Below, piece after piece: positions 1 to 6,864 of a stretch of DNA of 19,269 nt. Source of the DNA: Candidatus Krumholzibacteriota bacterium. GTDB taxonomy: Bacteria > Krumholzibacteriota > Krumholzibacteriia > Krumholzibacteriales > Krumholzibacteriaceae. How positions within the stretch are numbered: position 1 is the stretch's first letter; each line of letters begins with the position of its first letter. The notes under the pieces are model-generated. The model was not told the DNA's origin, did not search any database, and saw only the letters and a list, made by a program, of their open reading frames with translations. The translations under genes were made by a program, and so were the position numbers. Where the stretch lies: NCBI GenBank assembly GCA_030630165.1, contig DAOVNN010000009.1, forward strand, positions 1 through 19,269, read 5' to 3'.

Positions 1-1
1 G

Positions 2-184
2 AAGACCTGGCACCTCGACCTGCCCGGCTTCATTCGGACCAGGACGGAGCGGGCCGGTGTAAAGCCAGCCAACTTCTTCGACTCCGGTCTATGCACGGCA
101 TGCGACAGCTCACTCTTCTCGTACAGGCGCGACGGGGGCAGGACCGGACGCAACTGGACGATCGCGATGATGGTCCGCCTCTGA
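2..184 (+). CDS. pgeF: PgeF/YfiH laccase-domain protein, C-terminal fragment (5' end outside window)
   Basis: Reading from base 2 to the TGA at 182-184 gives the last 60 residues of a polyphenol-oxidase/YfiH (PgeF) family protein. The diagnostic end of the family is visible: WHLDLPGFIRTR, then DSGLCTACD, then FSYRRDGGRTGR, then a short hydrophobic end. Family members are about 240-260 aa and act as purine nucleoside phosphorylases/deaminases or, in E. coli, as an editing enzyme that removes wrongly inserted L-Ser from peptidoglycan precursors. Which activity applies here cannot be told. The Zn-binding His and Cys residues of the N-terminal part lie outside the window. The gene ends 9 bp before the stop of the convergent DUF77 gene, with no terminator hairpin between them. 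Confidence 0.85.
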   Translation, partial: KTWHLDLPGFIRTRTERAGVKPANFFDSGLCTACDSSLFSYRRDGGRTGRNWTIAMMVRL

Positions 185-193
185 CCGGCACTA

Positions 194-496
194 TCAGTCC
201 AGCTTCTCCTCGACTGAAGAGATCTTCCCGTCCATCGTGAGTTCCTTGTCGCGGCGATCGTCGATTATGATCGTGGTCAGCACCCTCATTGCGCCCTCCT
301 CGAACGGCACATCGTGAAGCCTGGCTACTGTGGCCAGGATCGTCTCGAGATCGCCCTCTATCACCGTGGACATCGGTGTCAGCCTGTACTTGATCCCCGG
401 CAGGCCGGCAAGGATCTCGTGACATCTGGCGACATAGGGGCTGACGCCCGTCGAACCCGTTCCAACGGGCACGACGCTGACAGAACATACTGGCAT
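194..496 (-). CDS. MTH1187/YkoF-type thiamine-binding family protein (DUF77)
   Basis: This 100-aa protein has the length and pattern of the MTH1187/DUF77 family: an N-terminal beta strand MPVCSVSVVPVGT, then SPYVARCHEIL, then the YRLTPMSTVIEGDLETILA signature, and a C-terminal RVLTTIIIDDRRD strand. Family members form small ferredoxin-like oligomers that bind thiamine or related pyrimidine precursors, so a role in thiamine handling is likely but not shown. The start is supported by a Shine-Dalgarno AGGAG (complement of 503-507) six bases before the ATG. The gene diverges from the aminotransferase across a 92-bp spacer. No other thiamine gene is visible nearby. Confidence 0.85.
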   Translation of the reverse strand: MPVCSVSVVPVGTGSTGVSPYVARCHEILAGLPGIKYRLTPMSTVIEGDLETILATVARLHDVPFEEGAMRVLTTIIIDDRRDKELTMDGKISSVEEKLD

Positions 497-525
497 GTCG
501 AGCTCCTTTCATATCCGTGATATGT

Positions 526-555
526 TTGACTTTATCATAGTGGAGGATGTATTCT
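526..555 (+). promoter_or_regulatory. Putative sigma-70 promoter for the aminotransferase/OMP operon
   Basis: TTGACT (526-531) and TATTCT (550-555) are separated by 18 bp, giving a -35/-10 pair with 5/6 and 4/6 matches to the sigma-70 consensus. It sits in the divergent spacer about 33 bp before the aminotransferase ATG. This is a sequence match only. Confidence 0.4.
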
Positions 556-588
556 CCAGTGTAGTCTGAAGATGAAAGGACCGCGCCG

Positions 589-1740
589 ATGGCCGGCAGA
601 GCGTGCGGAGAGATAAAACCGTTTATCGTGATGGAAGTTCTCGAGCGTGCCCTCGAACTCGAACGCGAGGGCAGGTCGATAATCCACATGGAGATCGGCG
701 AGCCCGATTTCGACACTCCTGCCGCCGTCATCGAAGCCGCGAAAAGATCTCTCGAGAGCGGTGACACTCACTACACGGACAGCAGGGGGATACCCGAGCT
801 TCGCGACGCGGTGGCCCGCTGGTATAACAGACGATACGACTGCGGTGTGGCTCCCTCACAGGTCCTCGTCACCATGGGCGTCTCCCCCGCCCTTCTCCTC
901 GTACTCTCATGCATGGTCGATGGATCAGGCGACGAAATAATCCTCGGCAACCCGTGTTATCCATGCTACCCGAATTTCATCAATTATCTCGGCGGTACTC
1001 CCCGGTTCATCGCCACGAGGGAGGAGGATGGTTTTCAGCTGAGGCCGGACGACGTCAGGGCGGCGATCGGCCCCGGCACCAGGGCGATCATGATCAACTC
1101 GCCGGCAAACCCTATGGGAACGCTCATCGCGCCCGGCGATCTCGAGGAGATATGCGGGCTCGGCCCGCCGGTCATCAGCGACGAGATCTATCACGGACTC
1201 GTTTACGGTGACAAGGAGCACAGCGCACTCGAGTTCACGAAAAACGCGTGGGTGCTGAACGGTTTCTCGAAACTTTTCGCCATGACGGGCTGGAGGCTCG
1301 GATACGTCATAATGCCCGAGGACAGGATCCGGCAGATGCAGATACTCCAGCAGAATTTCTTCATATCACCCAACTCGTTCGTTCAGAAGGCCGCAATTAC
1401 GGCTCTCGACAGAGAACATCCCGAGATCCCCGAGATGATAGAAAAATACGACAGCAGGAGACGTTACCTGCTCGAGAAACTCCCCGCTCTGGGGCTTGAG
1501 TACGCAGTCGAGCCGAAGGGAGCATTTTATATATTTGTAAGGACCGATCATATCGATCCCGATTCGTTCCGCCTGGCGTTCGATATCCTCGAGAAGGCCG
1601 GAGTGGCCTTGACTCCCGGCATCGATTTCGGGGAAAGAGGCGAAGGCCACCTGCGGATATCATACGCGAACTCGCTGGAGAATATAAAAGAAGGTATGGA
1701 CAGACTGGAAAGGTATCTCGAGGAAAGGGGTCCCGGATGA
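589..1740 (+). CDS. Pyridoxal-phosphate-dependent aminotransferase, class I/II (fold type I)
   Basis: This 383-aa protein has the usual length of AspC/AspB-like class I aminotransferases and all the cofactor residues. The Schiff-base lysine is K228 in NGFSKLFAMTGWRLGY. N174 is in NSPANPMGT, D198 and Y201 are in SDEIYHGLVY, and the substrate-carboxylate arginine is R356 in HLRISYA. The N-terminal MEIGEPDFDTP and HYTDSRGIPELR segments are also typical. It should transfer an amino group between an amino acid and a 2-oxo acid in the cytoplasm. The substrate (Asp, Ala, aromatic or other) cannot be fixed from motifs. AAAGGA at 575-580, eight bases upstream, supports the start. Its stop overlaps the ATG of the next gene (ATGA), so the two are translationally coupled. 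Confidence 0.93.
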   Translation: MAGRACGEIKPFIVMEVLERALELEREGRSIIHMEIGEPDFDTPAAVIEAAKRSLESGDTHYTDSRGIPELRDAVARWYNRRYDCGVAPSQVLVTMGVSPALLLVLSCMVDGSGDEIILGNPCYPCYPNFINYLGGTPRFIATREEDGFQLRPDDVRAAIGPGTRAIMINSPANPMGTLIAPGDLEEICGLGPPVISDEIYHGLVYGDKEHSALEFTKNAWVLNGFSKLFAMTGWRLGYVIMPEDRIRQMQILQQNFFISPNSFVQKAAITALDREHPEIPEMIEKYDSRRRYLLEKLPALGLEYAVEPKGAFYIFVRTDHIDPDSFRLAFDILEKAGVALTPGIDFGERGEGHLRISYANSLENIKEGMDRLERYLEERGPG

Positions 1741-2408
1741 AGAGATTATTGATCGCGGTACTTGCGGCTGCAGTACTGGTCCCATCGGCAGCAGCGGCAT
1801 TGCCGCTGGGATTCGAGGTCAAGGGCGGCGTCGGTGTCGGATACTTCTCGATGGGAGAGTTCAACGACAACATGCAGGCCGTGCGCGAGGCCAACAGCCT
1901 CGTTTTCGACGACTTTACAAGCGGCATCAATGTCATGCTGGAGGGAAGGATCTGGGTGTTCGCCCGTGTCGCCGCGACCGTGGGATACGAGCATTTATGG
2001 GCCGAACAGAATATGCCGATAGGTTCAGCGTCGTATGTCTCATACACGATGCCGGCGGATATCCTCTCACTCGGCGGTACGGTACATATCTACAGGATCC
2101 CGAAGGTCATCGACTTCAATGCCGGACTCAAAGGGATATTCGGCAAAGTCGCCCTGGGCACCGACCAGAGCGGTACTTACACCGAGTACAAGTCAAACGG
2201 ATACGGATGGGATCTCTACGGGGAAATAAATACTAATTTCCTCAATCCGGTTCAGATCGGATTCACTCTCGGATACCGGAACCTCAAGATCGACGAGTTC
2301 GAGGACAAGTTCGGCGACATTCCGGAATACATAGGAAATGGCGCACCGGTAGTACTCAGCTACAGCGGGATGTACTTCTACGTCACAGCCGGTGTCGCGA
2401 TCTGGTAA
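1737..2408 (+). CDS. Outer-membrane beta-barrel protein (OmpA/OmpW-like barrel, secreted)
   Basis: This 223-aa protein starts with a clear signal peptide (MKRLLIAVLAAAVLVPSAAA, cleavage after about residue 20). Alternating hydrophobic/polar segments with many Gly, Tyr and Phe follow (GGVGVGYFS, VAATVGYEHLW, LGGTVHIYRI, IGFTLGYRNLKI, MYFYVTAGVAIW). It ends in an aromatic residue (Trp), as expected for a Bam-assembled barrel. The spacing suggests a small barrel of about eight strands. No plug, peptidoglycan-binding or enzymatic domain is visible. Its ATG overlaps the aminotransferase stop (ATGA), so the two share an mRNA, although no functional tie is obvious. The specific family is not recognised. 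Confidence 0.75.
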   Translation: MKRLLIAVLAAAVLVPSAAAALPLGFEVKGGVGVGYFSMGEFNDNMQAVREANSLVFDDFTSGINVMLEGRIWVFARVAATVGYEHLWAEQNMPIGSASYVSYTMPADILSLGGTVHIYRIPKVIDFNAGLKGIFGKVALGTDQSGTYTEYKSNGYGWDLYGEINTNFLNPVQIGFTLGYRNLKIDEFEDKFGDIPEYIGNGAPVVLSYSGMYFYVTAGVAIW

Positions 2409-2412
2409 GGCG

Positions 2413-2441
2413 TTGACTTTGCGGTCACCACCGGCTACTTT
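2413..2441 (+). promoter_or_regulatory. Possible weak promoter before the EIIA/CBS/transporter operon
   Basis: TTGACT (2413-2418) and TACTTT (2436-2441) are 17 bp apart, in the 78-bp spacer after the beta-barrel gene. The -10 match is poor (3/6). It could start a separate transcript for the EIIA operon. Confidence 0.25.
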
Positions 2442-2448
2442 TACGGCT

Positions 2449-2468
2449 TCCGGGGAAGAGGCCCCGGA
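2449..2468 (+). repeat. GC-rich hairpin upstream of the EIIA-like gene
   Basis: TCCGGGG (2449-2455) and CCCCGGA (2462-2468) form a perfect 7-bp stem with a 6-base loop, ending about 9 bases before the Shine-Dalgarno of the next gene. No T-tract follows, so it is not a canonical intrinsic terminator. It may punctuate the mRNA or influence ribosome access. Confidence 0.45.
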
Positions 2469-2486
2469 CGCGCACCGGGAAATGTG

Positions 2487-2951
2487 ATGAAGCTTTCTTC
2501 AGAGATAAAGAAATCGGCTATCCTGATGGGGATGAAATCGACCGGGAAGGACGAGGCGATCGAGGAACTCGTTGATCTCCTCTGCTCGGCCTATCGCCTG
2601 AAGGACCGGGGTACTATCCTCGAGGCGATCCGCAATCGTGAGGCGAAAGCCAGCACGGGGATAGGGATGGGACTCGCAGTGCCTCACGCCAAGACCTCCG
2701 CCGTCGACAAGCTCCACGTAGCCTTCGGGCTCTCCCGCGAAGGGATAGATTTCGAATCTGTCGAAGGGGAAAAATCGCACCTCTTCTTCATCATGGTATC
2801 GGCGAAAGACCGTTGCGGGCCGCATATTCAGGCGCTCGCCGGGATCTCCCGCCTGATCAAGCACGAAGAAGTGAGGACAGGACTGAGGGCCTGCAGCGAC
2901 GTTAAGGAATTTCTCTCATTCGTGGAATCGGCCGAGAAAAAATACCTGTAA
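2487..2951 (+). CDS. PTS EIIA-type (PtsN/fructose family) phosphoacceptor domain protein
   Basis: This 154-aa single-domain protein matches the EIIA-Fru/PtsN (PTS_EIIA_2) family. It has an N-terminal helix with KDEAIEELVDLL, then REAKASTGIGMGLAVPHAKT carrying the phosphorylatable histidine (H67 from this start), then FESVEGEKSHLFFIMVSA and a C-terminal HIQALAGISRLI. In the family this His is phosphorylated by HPr or NPr, and the protein often regulates ion transporters or nitrogen metabolism rather than carrying sugar. I chose the ATG at 2487 because GGGA at 2477-2480 is six bases upstream. An in-frame GTG at 2484 is too close to it. No EIIB, EIIC, HPr or EI gene is in the window. The CBS and ArsB/NhaD genes that follow suggest it controls that transporter. 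Confidence 0.88.
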   Translation: MKLSSEIKKSAILMGMKSTGKDEAIEELVDLLCSAYRLKDRGTILEAIRNREAKASTGIGMGLAVPHAKTSAVDKLHVAFGLSREGIDFESVEGEKSHLFFIMVSAKDRCGPHIQALAGISRLIKHEEVRTGLRACSDVKEFLSFVESAEKKYL

Positions 2952-2976
2952 CAGCCCCTTGCCGGGGAGAGCGCTC

Positions 2977-3429
2977 ATGGAGATCAGTAAATATATGAAG
3001 AGGGACTTCCGGAACGTCGCTCCTCATACTCCTATGCGTGAGATCGCACGGCTGTTCTTCGAGACGGGAGAATCTGTCCTTCCCGTTTCCAATGAGGACG
3101 GCACCCTTTCCGGCATCATCACGATAGACGATTTCATCCTGATATTTCTTCCCGACTATATCGACCTGATAAGAAGCGTCGATTTCCTGCATGATTTCGG
3201 GGCACTCGAGCGAAGCAGCTTTTCCATCGAGGAAAGACTGCTTGTCGCCGAGGACCTCATGCGTGAGGACATCACACCCCTCGAGGAAACGGAAAGCGTG
3301 ATGAAAGCCGCGGCGGCGCTCCACAAGCTGGGACTCCAGAGAATACCGGTGATCAGTGGTCAGAAGCTGGTCGGAATGATAAGCCTCGGTGATGTCTGCC
3401 GGGCGATCTACGACATGGAAGGCAGGTAG
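2977..3429 (+). CDS. Tandem CBS-domain protein
   Basis: The 150-aa product consists almost entirely of two CBS motifs. The first is about residues 6-60 (YMKRDFRNVAPHTPMREIARLFFE, VLPVSNEDGTLSGIITIDD). The second is about residues 92-148 (LMREDITPLEETESVMKAAA, RIPVISGQKLVGMISLGDV). A roughly 30-residue helical linker joins them. Tandem CBS pairs bind adenine nucleotides or related ligands and often gate transporters. I chose ATG 2977 because GGGGAGA (2964-2970) is six bases upstream. An in-frame TTG at 2959 has no such site. The gene lies 25 bp after the EIIA gene, and its TAG shares a base with the GTG start of the ArsB/NhaD transporter, so it is very likely a co-expressed regulatory partner. 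Confidence 0.88.
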   Translation: MEISKYMKRDFRNVAPHTPMREIARLFFETGESVLPVSNEDGTLSGIITIDDFILIFLPDYIDLIRSVDFLHDFGALERSSFSIEERLLVAEDLMREDITPLEETESVMKAAAALHKLGLQRIPVISGQKLVGMISLGDVCRAIYDMEGR

Positions 3430-4757
3430 TGGCGCCCGGAACTATAGCAGCGATCTCTGTCTTCATCCTTGCCTACTTTTTTATCATCTCCGAGAAGATA
3501 CACAGGACGAAGATAGCCCTCATGGGAGGCGTGGTTCTCATCGTCTTCCATATAATCACGCAGTCTGAAGCCTTCCATTTCATCGACTTCAACACGATAG
3601 GCCTCCTTACAGGCATGATGCTCCTGATAAGCGTCCTGAAGGAAACGGGTGTCTTCAGCTGGTTCGCCATCACGATCGCGAAGAAGTCGGGCGGAAACGC
3701 CTGGAAGATACTGCTCTGGTTCTCAATTTTCACAGCCATAGCCTCGGCCCTTCTCGACAACGTCACGACGGTGCTCCTGATCGCTCCCATTACAATACTT
3801 ATCGCCGAGATGCTCGATATCACACCCTTCCCCTTTCTCGTTGCCGAGATACTTGCCGCGAACATCGGCGGCACCGCAACGCTGATCGGCGACCCGCCGA
3901 ATATACTTATAGGCTCAGCGACCGGTCTCTCCTTCCTCGATTTCGTGATTCATCTCGGCCCGATCTCGATAGTGGTGCTCGTCGTAACACTTCTTCTACT
4001 CAAGGTGATATTCAGAAAACAACTGACCGCTGGAAACGCCGCGATACGCGAGACGATCGCGGGAATGGATGAAACGAAGGTAATAAAGGACCCGGTCCTG
4101 CTTCGCCGCAGCCTGATCGTCCTGGGTATCACGGTAGCGGGATTCCTCCTTCACGGATGGCTCGGGCTGAAGCCGGCGACGATAGCGCTGGCCGGCGGCG
4201 GGGCGCTGCTGATATGGAGCGGGACGGACATCGAGAAGAGACTCGGCGAGGTGGAGTGGACAACCCTCTTCTTCTTCATGGGACTCTTCGTGCTGGTCGG
4301 CGGCCTCGAGAAAACAGGAGTCCTCGAGTTCCTCGCGGGCAGGATCCTCGCCATGACGAGCAACCTCACCCTGCTGTGCCTCTGCATCCTCTGGCTCTCG
4401 GCTATCGCATCGGCCTTCCTCGATAACATCCCGTTCGTTGCTGCGATGATCCCCCTGATGATGAGGATAAGCGCGGCCCTCTTCCCGAATACCGAGGGTC
4501 TGGACGAAGCGGCGTATCAGGTCTGGCAGATGAAACAGGCAATGCCACTCTGGTGGAGCCTCGCCCTGGGAGCCTGCCTCGGAGGGAACGGAACGCTCGT
4601 CGGCGCTTCGGCGAATGTCGTGATCGCGGGATTCAGCGAGAAGACGAGGAGCCCGCTCAACTTCCGCAACTATTTCCGCTACGGATTCCCCCTTATGATC
4701 CTTTCTGTAGTCCTGGCGAGCATCTACCTGCTCGTCCGCTACCTGCTGGCCGGGTAA
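3429..4757 (+). CDS. ArsB/NhaD-type (ion transporter superfamily) membrane transporter
   Basis: This 442-aa polytopic inner-membrane protein has roughly 11-12 hydrophobic segments and is organised as two inverted halves. Both halves carry the hallmark ALLDNVTT-type hairpin motif (SALLDNVTTVLLIAP in half one, SAFLDNIPFVAAMIP in half two) and a GGTATLIGDPPNILIG / GGNGTLVGASANVVIAG motif. These are typical of ArsB, NhaD and the citrate/SLC13-like IT superfamily. Substrates in the family include Na+/H+, arsenite and di-/tricarboxylates. No ars genes are present, so Na+/H+ exchange or an anion is as likely as arsenite. The start is GTG, overlapping the CBS stop by one base (TAGTG). The operon ends here. 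The hairpin downstream carries its T-tract on the opposite strand. Confidence 0.88.
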   Translation: MAPGTIAAISVFILAYFFIISEKIHRTKIALMGGVVLIVFHIITQSEAFHFIDFNTIGLLTGMMLLISVLKETGVFSWFAITIAKKSGGNAWKILLWFSIFTAIASALLDNVTTVLLIAPITILIAEMLDITPFPFLVAEILAANIGGTATLIGDPPNILIGSATGLSFLDFVIHLGPISIVVLVVTLLLLKVIFRKQLTAGNAAIRETIAGMDETKVIKDPVLLRRSLIVLGITVAGFLLHGWLGLKPATIALAGGGALLIWSGTDIEKRLGEVEWTTLFFFMGLFVLVGGLEKTGVLEFLAGRILAMTSNLTLLCLCILWLSAIASAFLDNIPFVAAMIPLMMRISAALFPNTEGLDEAAYQVWQMKQAMPLWWSLALGACLGGNGTLVGASANVVIAGFSEKTRSPLNFRNYFRYGFPLMILSVVLASIYLLVRYLLAG

Positions 4758-4765
4758 CCCGGGAC

Positions 4766-4795
4766 AAAAAAAGGAGGAGGCCTGAGGCCTCCTCC
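4766..4795 (-). terminator. Strong rho-independent terminator for the sigma/metal-sensor operon
   Basis: On the plus strand a run of seven A (4766-4772) precedes GGAGGAGGCC (4773-4782), TGA and GGCCTCCTCC (4786-4795). Read on the minus strand this is a 10-bp GC-rich stem with a 3-base loop followed by seven T, 27 bp after the stop of the His/Cys-rich protein gene. The plus-strand transporter gene converging from the other side gets the hairpin but no U-tract. Confidence 0.9.
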
Positions 4796-4822
4796 CGGAT
4801 TGACTATCTATTGAATCCCGCC

Positions 4823-5377
4823 CTACATCTTGACCTTGACGCAGGGAGTCTTGCATCCCGTCGTCTTGTGGCCGCCCTCTCCGTGGTGGCCCGTACCGCA
4901 GGCCGGAGTGCAGGTGTGGCCCTTCGTGCCGACCATGGGGCACTTGGCGGAACCGTGCGCGCTATGGGAACTGTGGGAGCAGCCGAGGGAACCACAGTGC
5001 TGCATCATAAGAAATCCCTTCCAGTGATCTGCGGGAAGGACCTTCTTCACCTTGAGCACGAAGTCTATCTTTGCCTTGTGCATCTTGTACTGGACGCCGT
5101 TTATCGACTTGCCCAGCTTTTCGATCGTCTTGGTGGAGGACTCCTCCTTGAGGAGTTCCGTCATCATCTCTTCGTGGATCTTTTCCTTCTCGGCCTTGAG
5201 ATCTACCATCGCGAGCTCATACTGGAGCTTGAGCTTCTGGAACTTTACCTTAGTCTCCAAGTCAAGAGCAGTGCACTTGGAGGCATGGTGCTTGTAAACT
5301 TCCGTTTCCTGCGCCGAGATCGACGCGAAGGAGACGACAAGAAGAACTACTGCCAACAAAGCCGCGAACTTCTTCAT
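4823..5377 (-). CDS. Secreted CpxP/Spy-like protein with His/Cys-rich metal-binding tail
   Basis: The 184-aa product has a signal peptide (MKKFAALLAVVLLVVSFASISA, about residues 1-22). A Lys/Glu-rich helical region follows (about 35-115), with the spacing of the CpxP/Spy/heavy-metal-resistance family and an LPADHWKGF segment where the family has its LTxxQ motif. The last 61 residues are unusual: they hold 7 Cys and 8 His in short Gly/Ser/Thr-rich steps (HCGSLGC, HTCTPACGTGHH), which strongly suggests binding of soft metal ions. It is the last gene of the sigma operon, overlaps the preceding sensor-like gene by 4 bp (ATGA), and is followed by a strong terminator. A periplasmic metal-buffering or sensing role is inferred. 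Confidence 0.75.
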   Translation of the reverse strand: MKKFAALLAVVLLVVSFASISAQETEVYKHHASKCTALDLETKVKFQKLKLQYELAMVDLKAEKEKIHEEMMTELLKEESSTKTIEKLGKSINGVQYKMHKAKIDFVLKVKKVLPADHWKGFLMMQHCGSLGCSHSSHSAHGSAKCPMVGTKGHTCTPACGTGHHGEGGHKTTGCKTPCVKVKM

Positions 5378-5895
5378 TCAGAACCATCCTTCTTTACGGT
5401 GTATGAACACTTATCCTTACCTATACAACCAGGACTCATACTGCAGCGGATAAAGTAGAGAAGCCTCTCATCCTCTTCCGGCGAAAGAACCATTCTGGAA
5501 TCGATAAGTCTTTTGACGAGGAATTTTTCGAGATCGCCCTGCAGGCCCGCAATGCTGTCCACCCTGGCCATTATGGCCTGCTCGTCCGGCGTTTTCTCCT
5601 GAAGCAGGTGAAAGAGGTCTTGCCTTTCCTTCTCCAGCTTTTCCCTTATCTTCTTTGCCTTGTCGCTCTTCTCGGCCATCACCTGTTCGAAACACCTGGC
5701 CTGCTCTCCCGAAAGACCCAGAGATTCCGAGAGCTGCCTTCCGTGATCGTCGATCGGTATATCCGCGTCCTTCTTCAATGCGGAACTTCCGGTTTTTCCG
5801 TCGCGGGAAACCAGACCGACTGCTACGGTAGCAACAACGGCGAGATTGAAAGCAAGCGACACCACAAGTATAGCCTTCAGGCTCCTCTTACTCAT
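5374..5895 (-). CDS. Membrane-anchored periplasmic CnrX/CpxP-like (heavy-metal-resistance family) sensor candidate
   Basis: From ATG 5895 the protein is 173 aa. It has a short basic N-terminus (MSKRSLK), one membrane anchor or uncleaved signal (about residues 8-29), and then an antiparallel helical hairpin of the Spy/CpxP/CnrX type. The hairpin contains ESLGLSGEQARCFEQVM, a long charged helix, and SRMVLSPEEDERLLYF, so the paired LTxxQ-like turns are LSGEQ and LSPEE. A Cys-containing end (CSMSPGCIGKDKC) may bind metal. The reading frame extends further upstream, but that part overlaps the previous gene heavily and is not protein-like, and GGAGG-like sequence lies just before this ATG. The gene overlaps its upstream neighbour by 8 bp. 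The order sigma, anti-sigma, sensor recalls CnrYXH-type metal signalling. This is inferred. Confidence 0.72.
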   Translation of the reverse strand: MSKRSLKAILVVSLAFNLAVVATVAVGLVSRDGKTGSSALKKDADIPIDDHGRQLSESLGLSGEQARCFEQVMAEKSDKAKKIREKLEKERQDLFHLLQEKTPDEQAIMARVDSIAGLQGDLEKFLVKRLIDSRMVLSPEEDERLLYFIRCSMSPGCIGKDKCSYTVKKDGSE

Positions 5896-6223
5896 TGCCC
5901 CCTCCCTTCGCAGCGATCTCGATAACCTCTCCAACGGAATAGGGAGGATAATCTTCGAAATGCTCGAGCCCCGTGAGCTCGGCATGCTGCACGACTGCGG
6001 GTTCTTCGAACCACGCATCCATTATCTGCGTTCCGATCCTGATTCCGAACAGCACGAACAGGGCGGCGGCAGCCGGGACAAGCACGCGCCATATCCAGCC
6101 TGACCGTCCTGTTTTGGCCATCTCGATGCCAGCCATGATCCTGTCGGTAAGATCAGCCGCCGGCTCCAGCTCAGGCAGCCCGGAATGAATCCGGGTAATA
6201 ATATCGAAATCCCTGTGATCCAT
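5888..6223 (-). CDS. Small single-pass membrane protein, probable anti-sigma factor
   Basis: The 111-aa product has a cytoplasmic N-terminal part (residues 1-40, including LPELEPAADLTDRIMAGIEMA, a helical segment like those anti-sigma factors use to grip sigma). One transmembrane helix follows (about 43-63, WRVLVPAAAALFVLFGI), then a short outer tail. There is no Cys/His zinc (ZAS) motif, so it is not a classic zinc anti-sigma factor. The role is inferred from position: it is the first gene after an ECF sigma gene, and periplasmic sensor-like genes follow. A GGGAG site (complement of 229-233 in the 6200s) lies five bases before the ATG. The 72-bp spacer to the sigma gene is notably AT-rich and may hold a promoter or a processing site, but I found no convincing -35/-10 pair. 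Confidence 0.62.
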   Translation of the reverse strand: MDHRDFDIITRIHSGLPELEPAADLTDRIMAGIEMAKTGRSGWIWRVLVPAAAALFVLFGIRIGTQIMDAWFEEPAVVQHAELTGLEHFEDYPPYSVGEVIEIAAKGGGNE

Positions 6224-6295
6224 AACACTCCCTTTCCATAATATATTAACGCATCAAAAGTCTTTTTCTTGCATATTATCTGACAATATCACTCT

Positions 6296-6859
6296 TTAAT
6301 TTCTGTTGCCTCTGAGGTACGGGGCCATCTCCTCGGTTAGTTTTTCGCGCGCCCGGAACAGGATCGACTCTACCGATGAGATGCTTCGGCCGACTAAATC
6401 CGCTATTTCCTTGTACGCCAGCTCTTTCCCGATCCTCAGATCGAGGATCAGGGACCATTCCACGGGCAGCTTTACCAGAGCCTCGAGGTATGCCTTCTGA
6501 AGCTCTCGCGCGTAGACAAGGTCCTCCGGGTGATCGGTCGATGACCGAGAGACCGGATCGTACCCACCCTCTACCAGGAGGTCGAGGGAAACGGGGGATT
6601 TACGCTTTCTTGAGAAGCTGATCGCCAGGTTCGTAGCGATCCGGTATATGAAGGTCCTCAGCGATGCGGTCCGGCGGTACCTGTCGAGGCTGTTGTAGAG
6701 ATTGACGAAGCACTGCTGCGTCAGGTCCTCCGAATCCTCGATAGAACCGGTAGACCTGATAAAGTAATTGTAGATCTCGCCCTTGTATCTTTCGACGAGC
6801 TGACGGAAGGCATCGGAGTCGCCCTCCTTCGCCCGCTGAATGAGAATATCATCTTCCAA
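6296..6859 (-). CDS. ECF-type RNA polymerase sigma-70 factor (second sigma of the block)
   Basis: This 187-aa protein is a complete ECF sigma factor. Region 2 covers about residues 8-80 (DAFRQLVERYKGEIYNYF, EDSEDLTQQCFVNLYNSL, LRTFIYRIATNLAISF). Region 4 covers about 125-178 (YLEALVKLPVEWSLILDLRI, ELAYKEIADLVGRSISSVESILFRAREKL). It should direct RNA polymerase to a small stress regulon. The start appears to be TTG at 6859: AGGA lies eight bases before it, and the first residues MEDDILIQRAKEGD fit the family's usual N-terminus. No in-frame ATG is nearby. It starts 5 bp after the MBL-gene stop, so it probably shares the long transcript from upstream. Its likely control partners are the three genes that follow. 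Confidence 0.92.
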   Translation of the reverse strand: MEDDILIQRAKEGDSDAFRQLVERYKGEIYNYFIRSTGSIEDSEDLTQQCFVNLYNSLDRYRRTASLRTFIYRIATNLAISFSRKRKSPVSLDLLVEGGYDPVSRSSTDHPEDLVYARELQKAYLEALVKLPVEWSLILDLRIGKELAYKEIADLVGRSISSVESILFRAREKLTEEMAPYLRGNRN

Positions 6860-6864
6860 GCGGT

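Noticed and set aside
4773..4795. Terminator for the plus-strand transporter operon
   Set aside because: The stem has its T-tract only on the minus strand, so it was assigned to the convergent sigma operon. It may still weakly affect plus-strand transcripts.
3996..4943. Long minus-strand open frame opposite the ArsB/NhaD gene
   Set aside because: It is low-complexity Glu/Arg/Gln-rich, a typical antisense shadow of a hydrophobic membrane protein.
4553..5458. Long plus-strand open frame opposite the CpxP-like genes
   Set aside because: It runs antisense through two well-supported genes and the terminator, has Arg/His/Leu-rich shadow composition, and lacks a ribosome-binding site.
6224..6295. 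Internal promoter between the second sigma and its anti-sigma
   Set aside because: The spacer is AT-rich with TTGTCA and TAATAT-like strings, but none lie at a 16-18 bp spacing on the minus strand.
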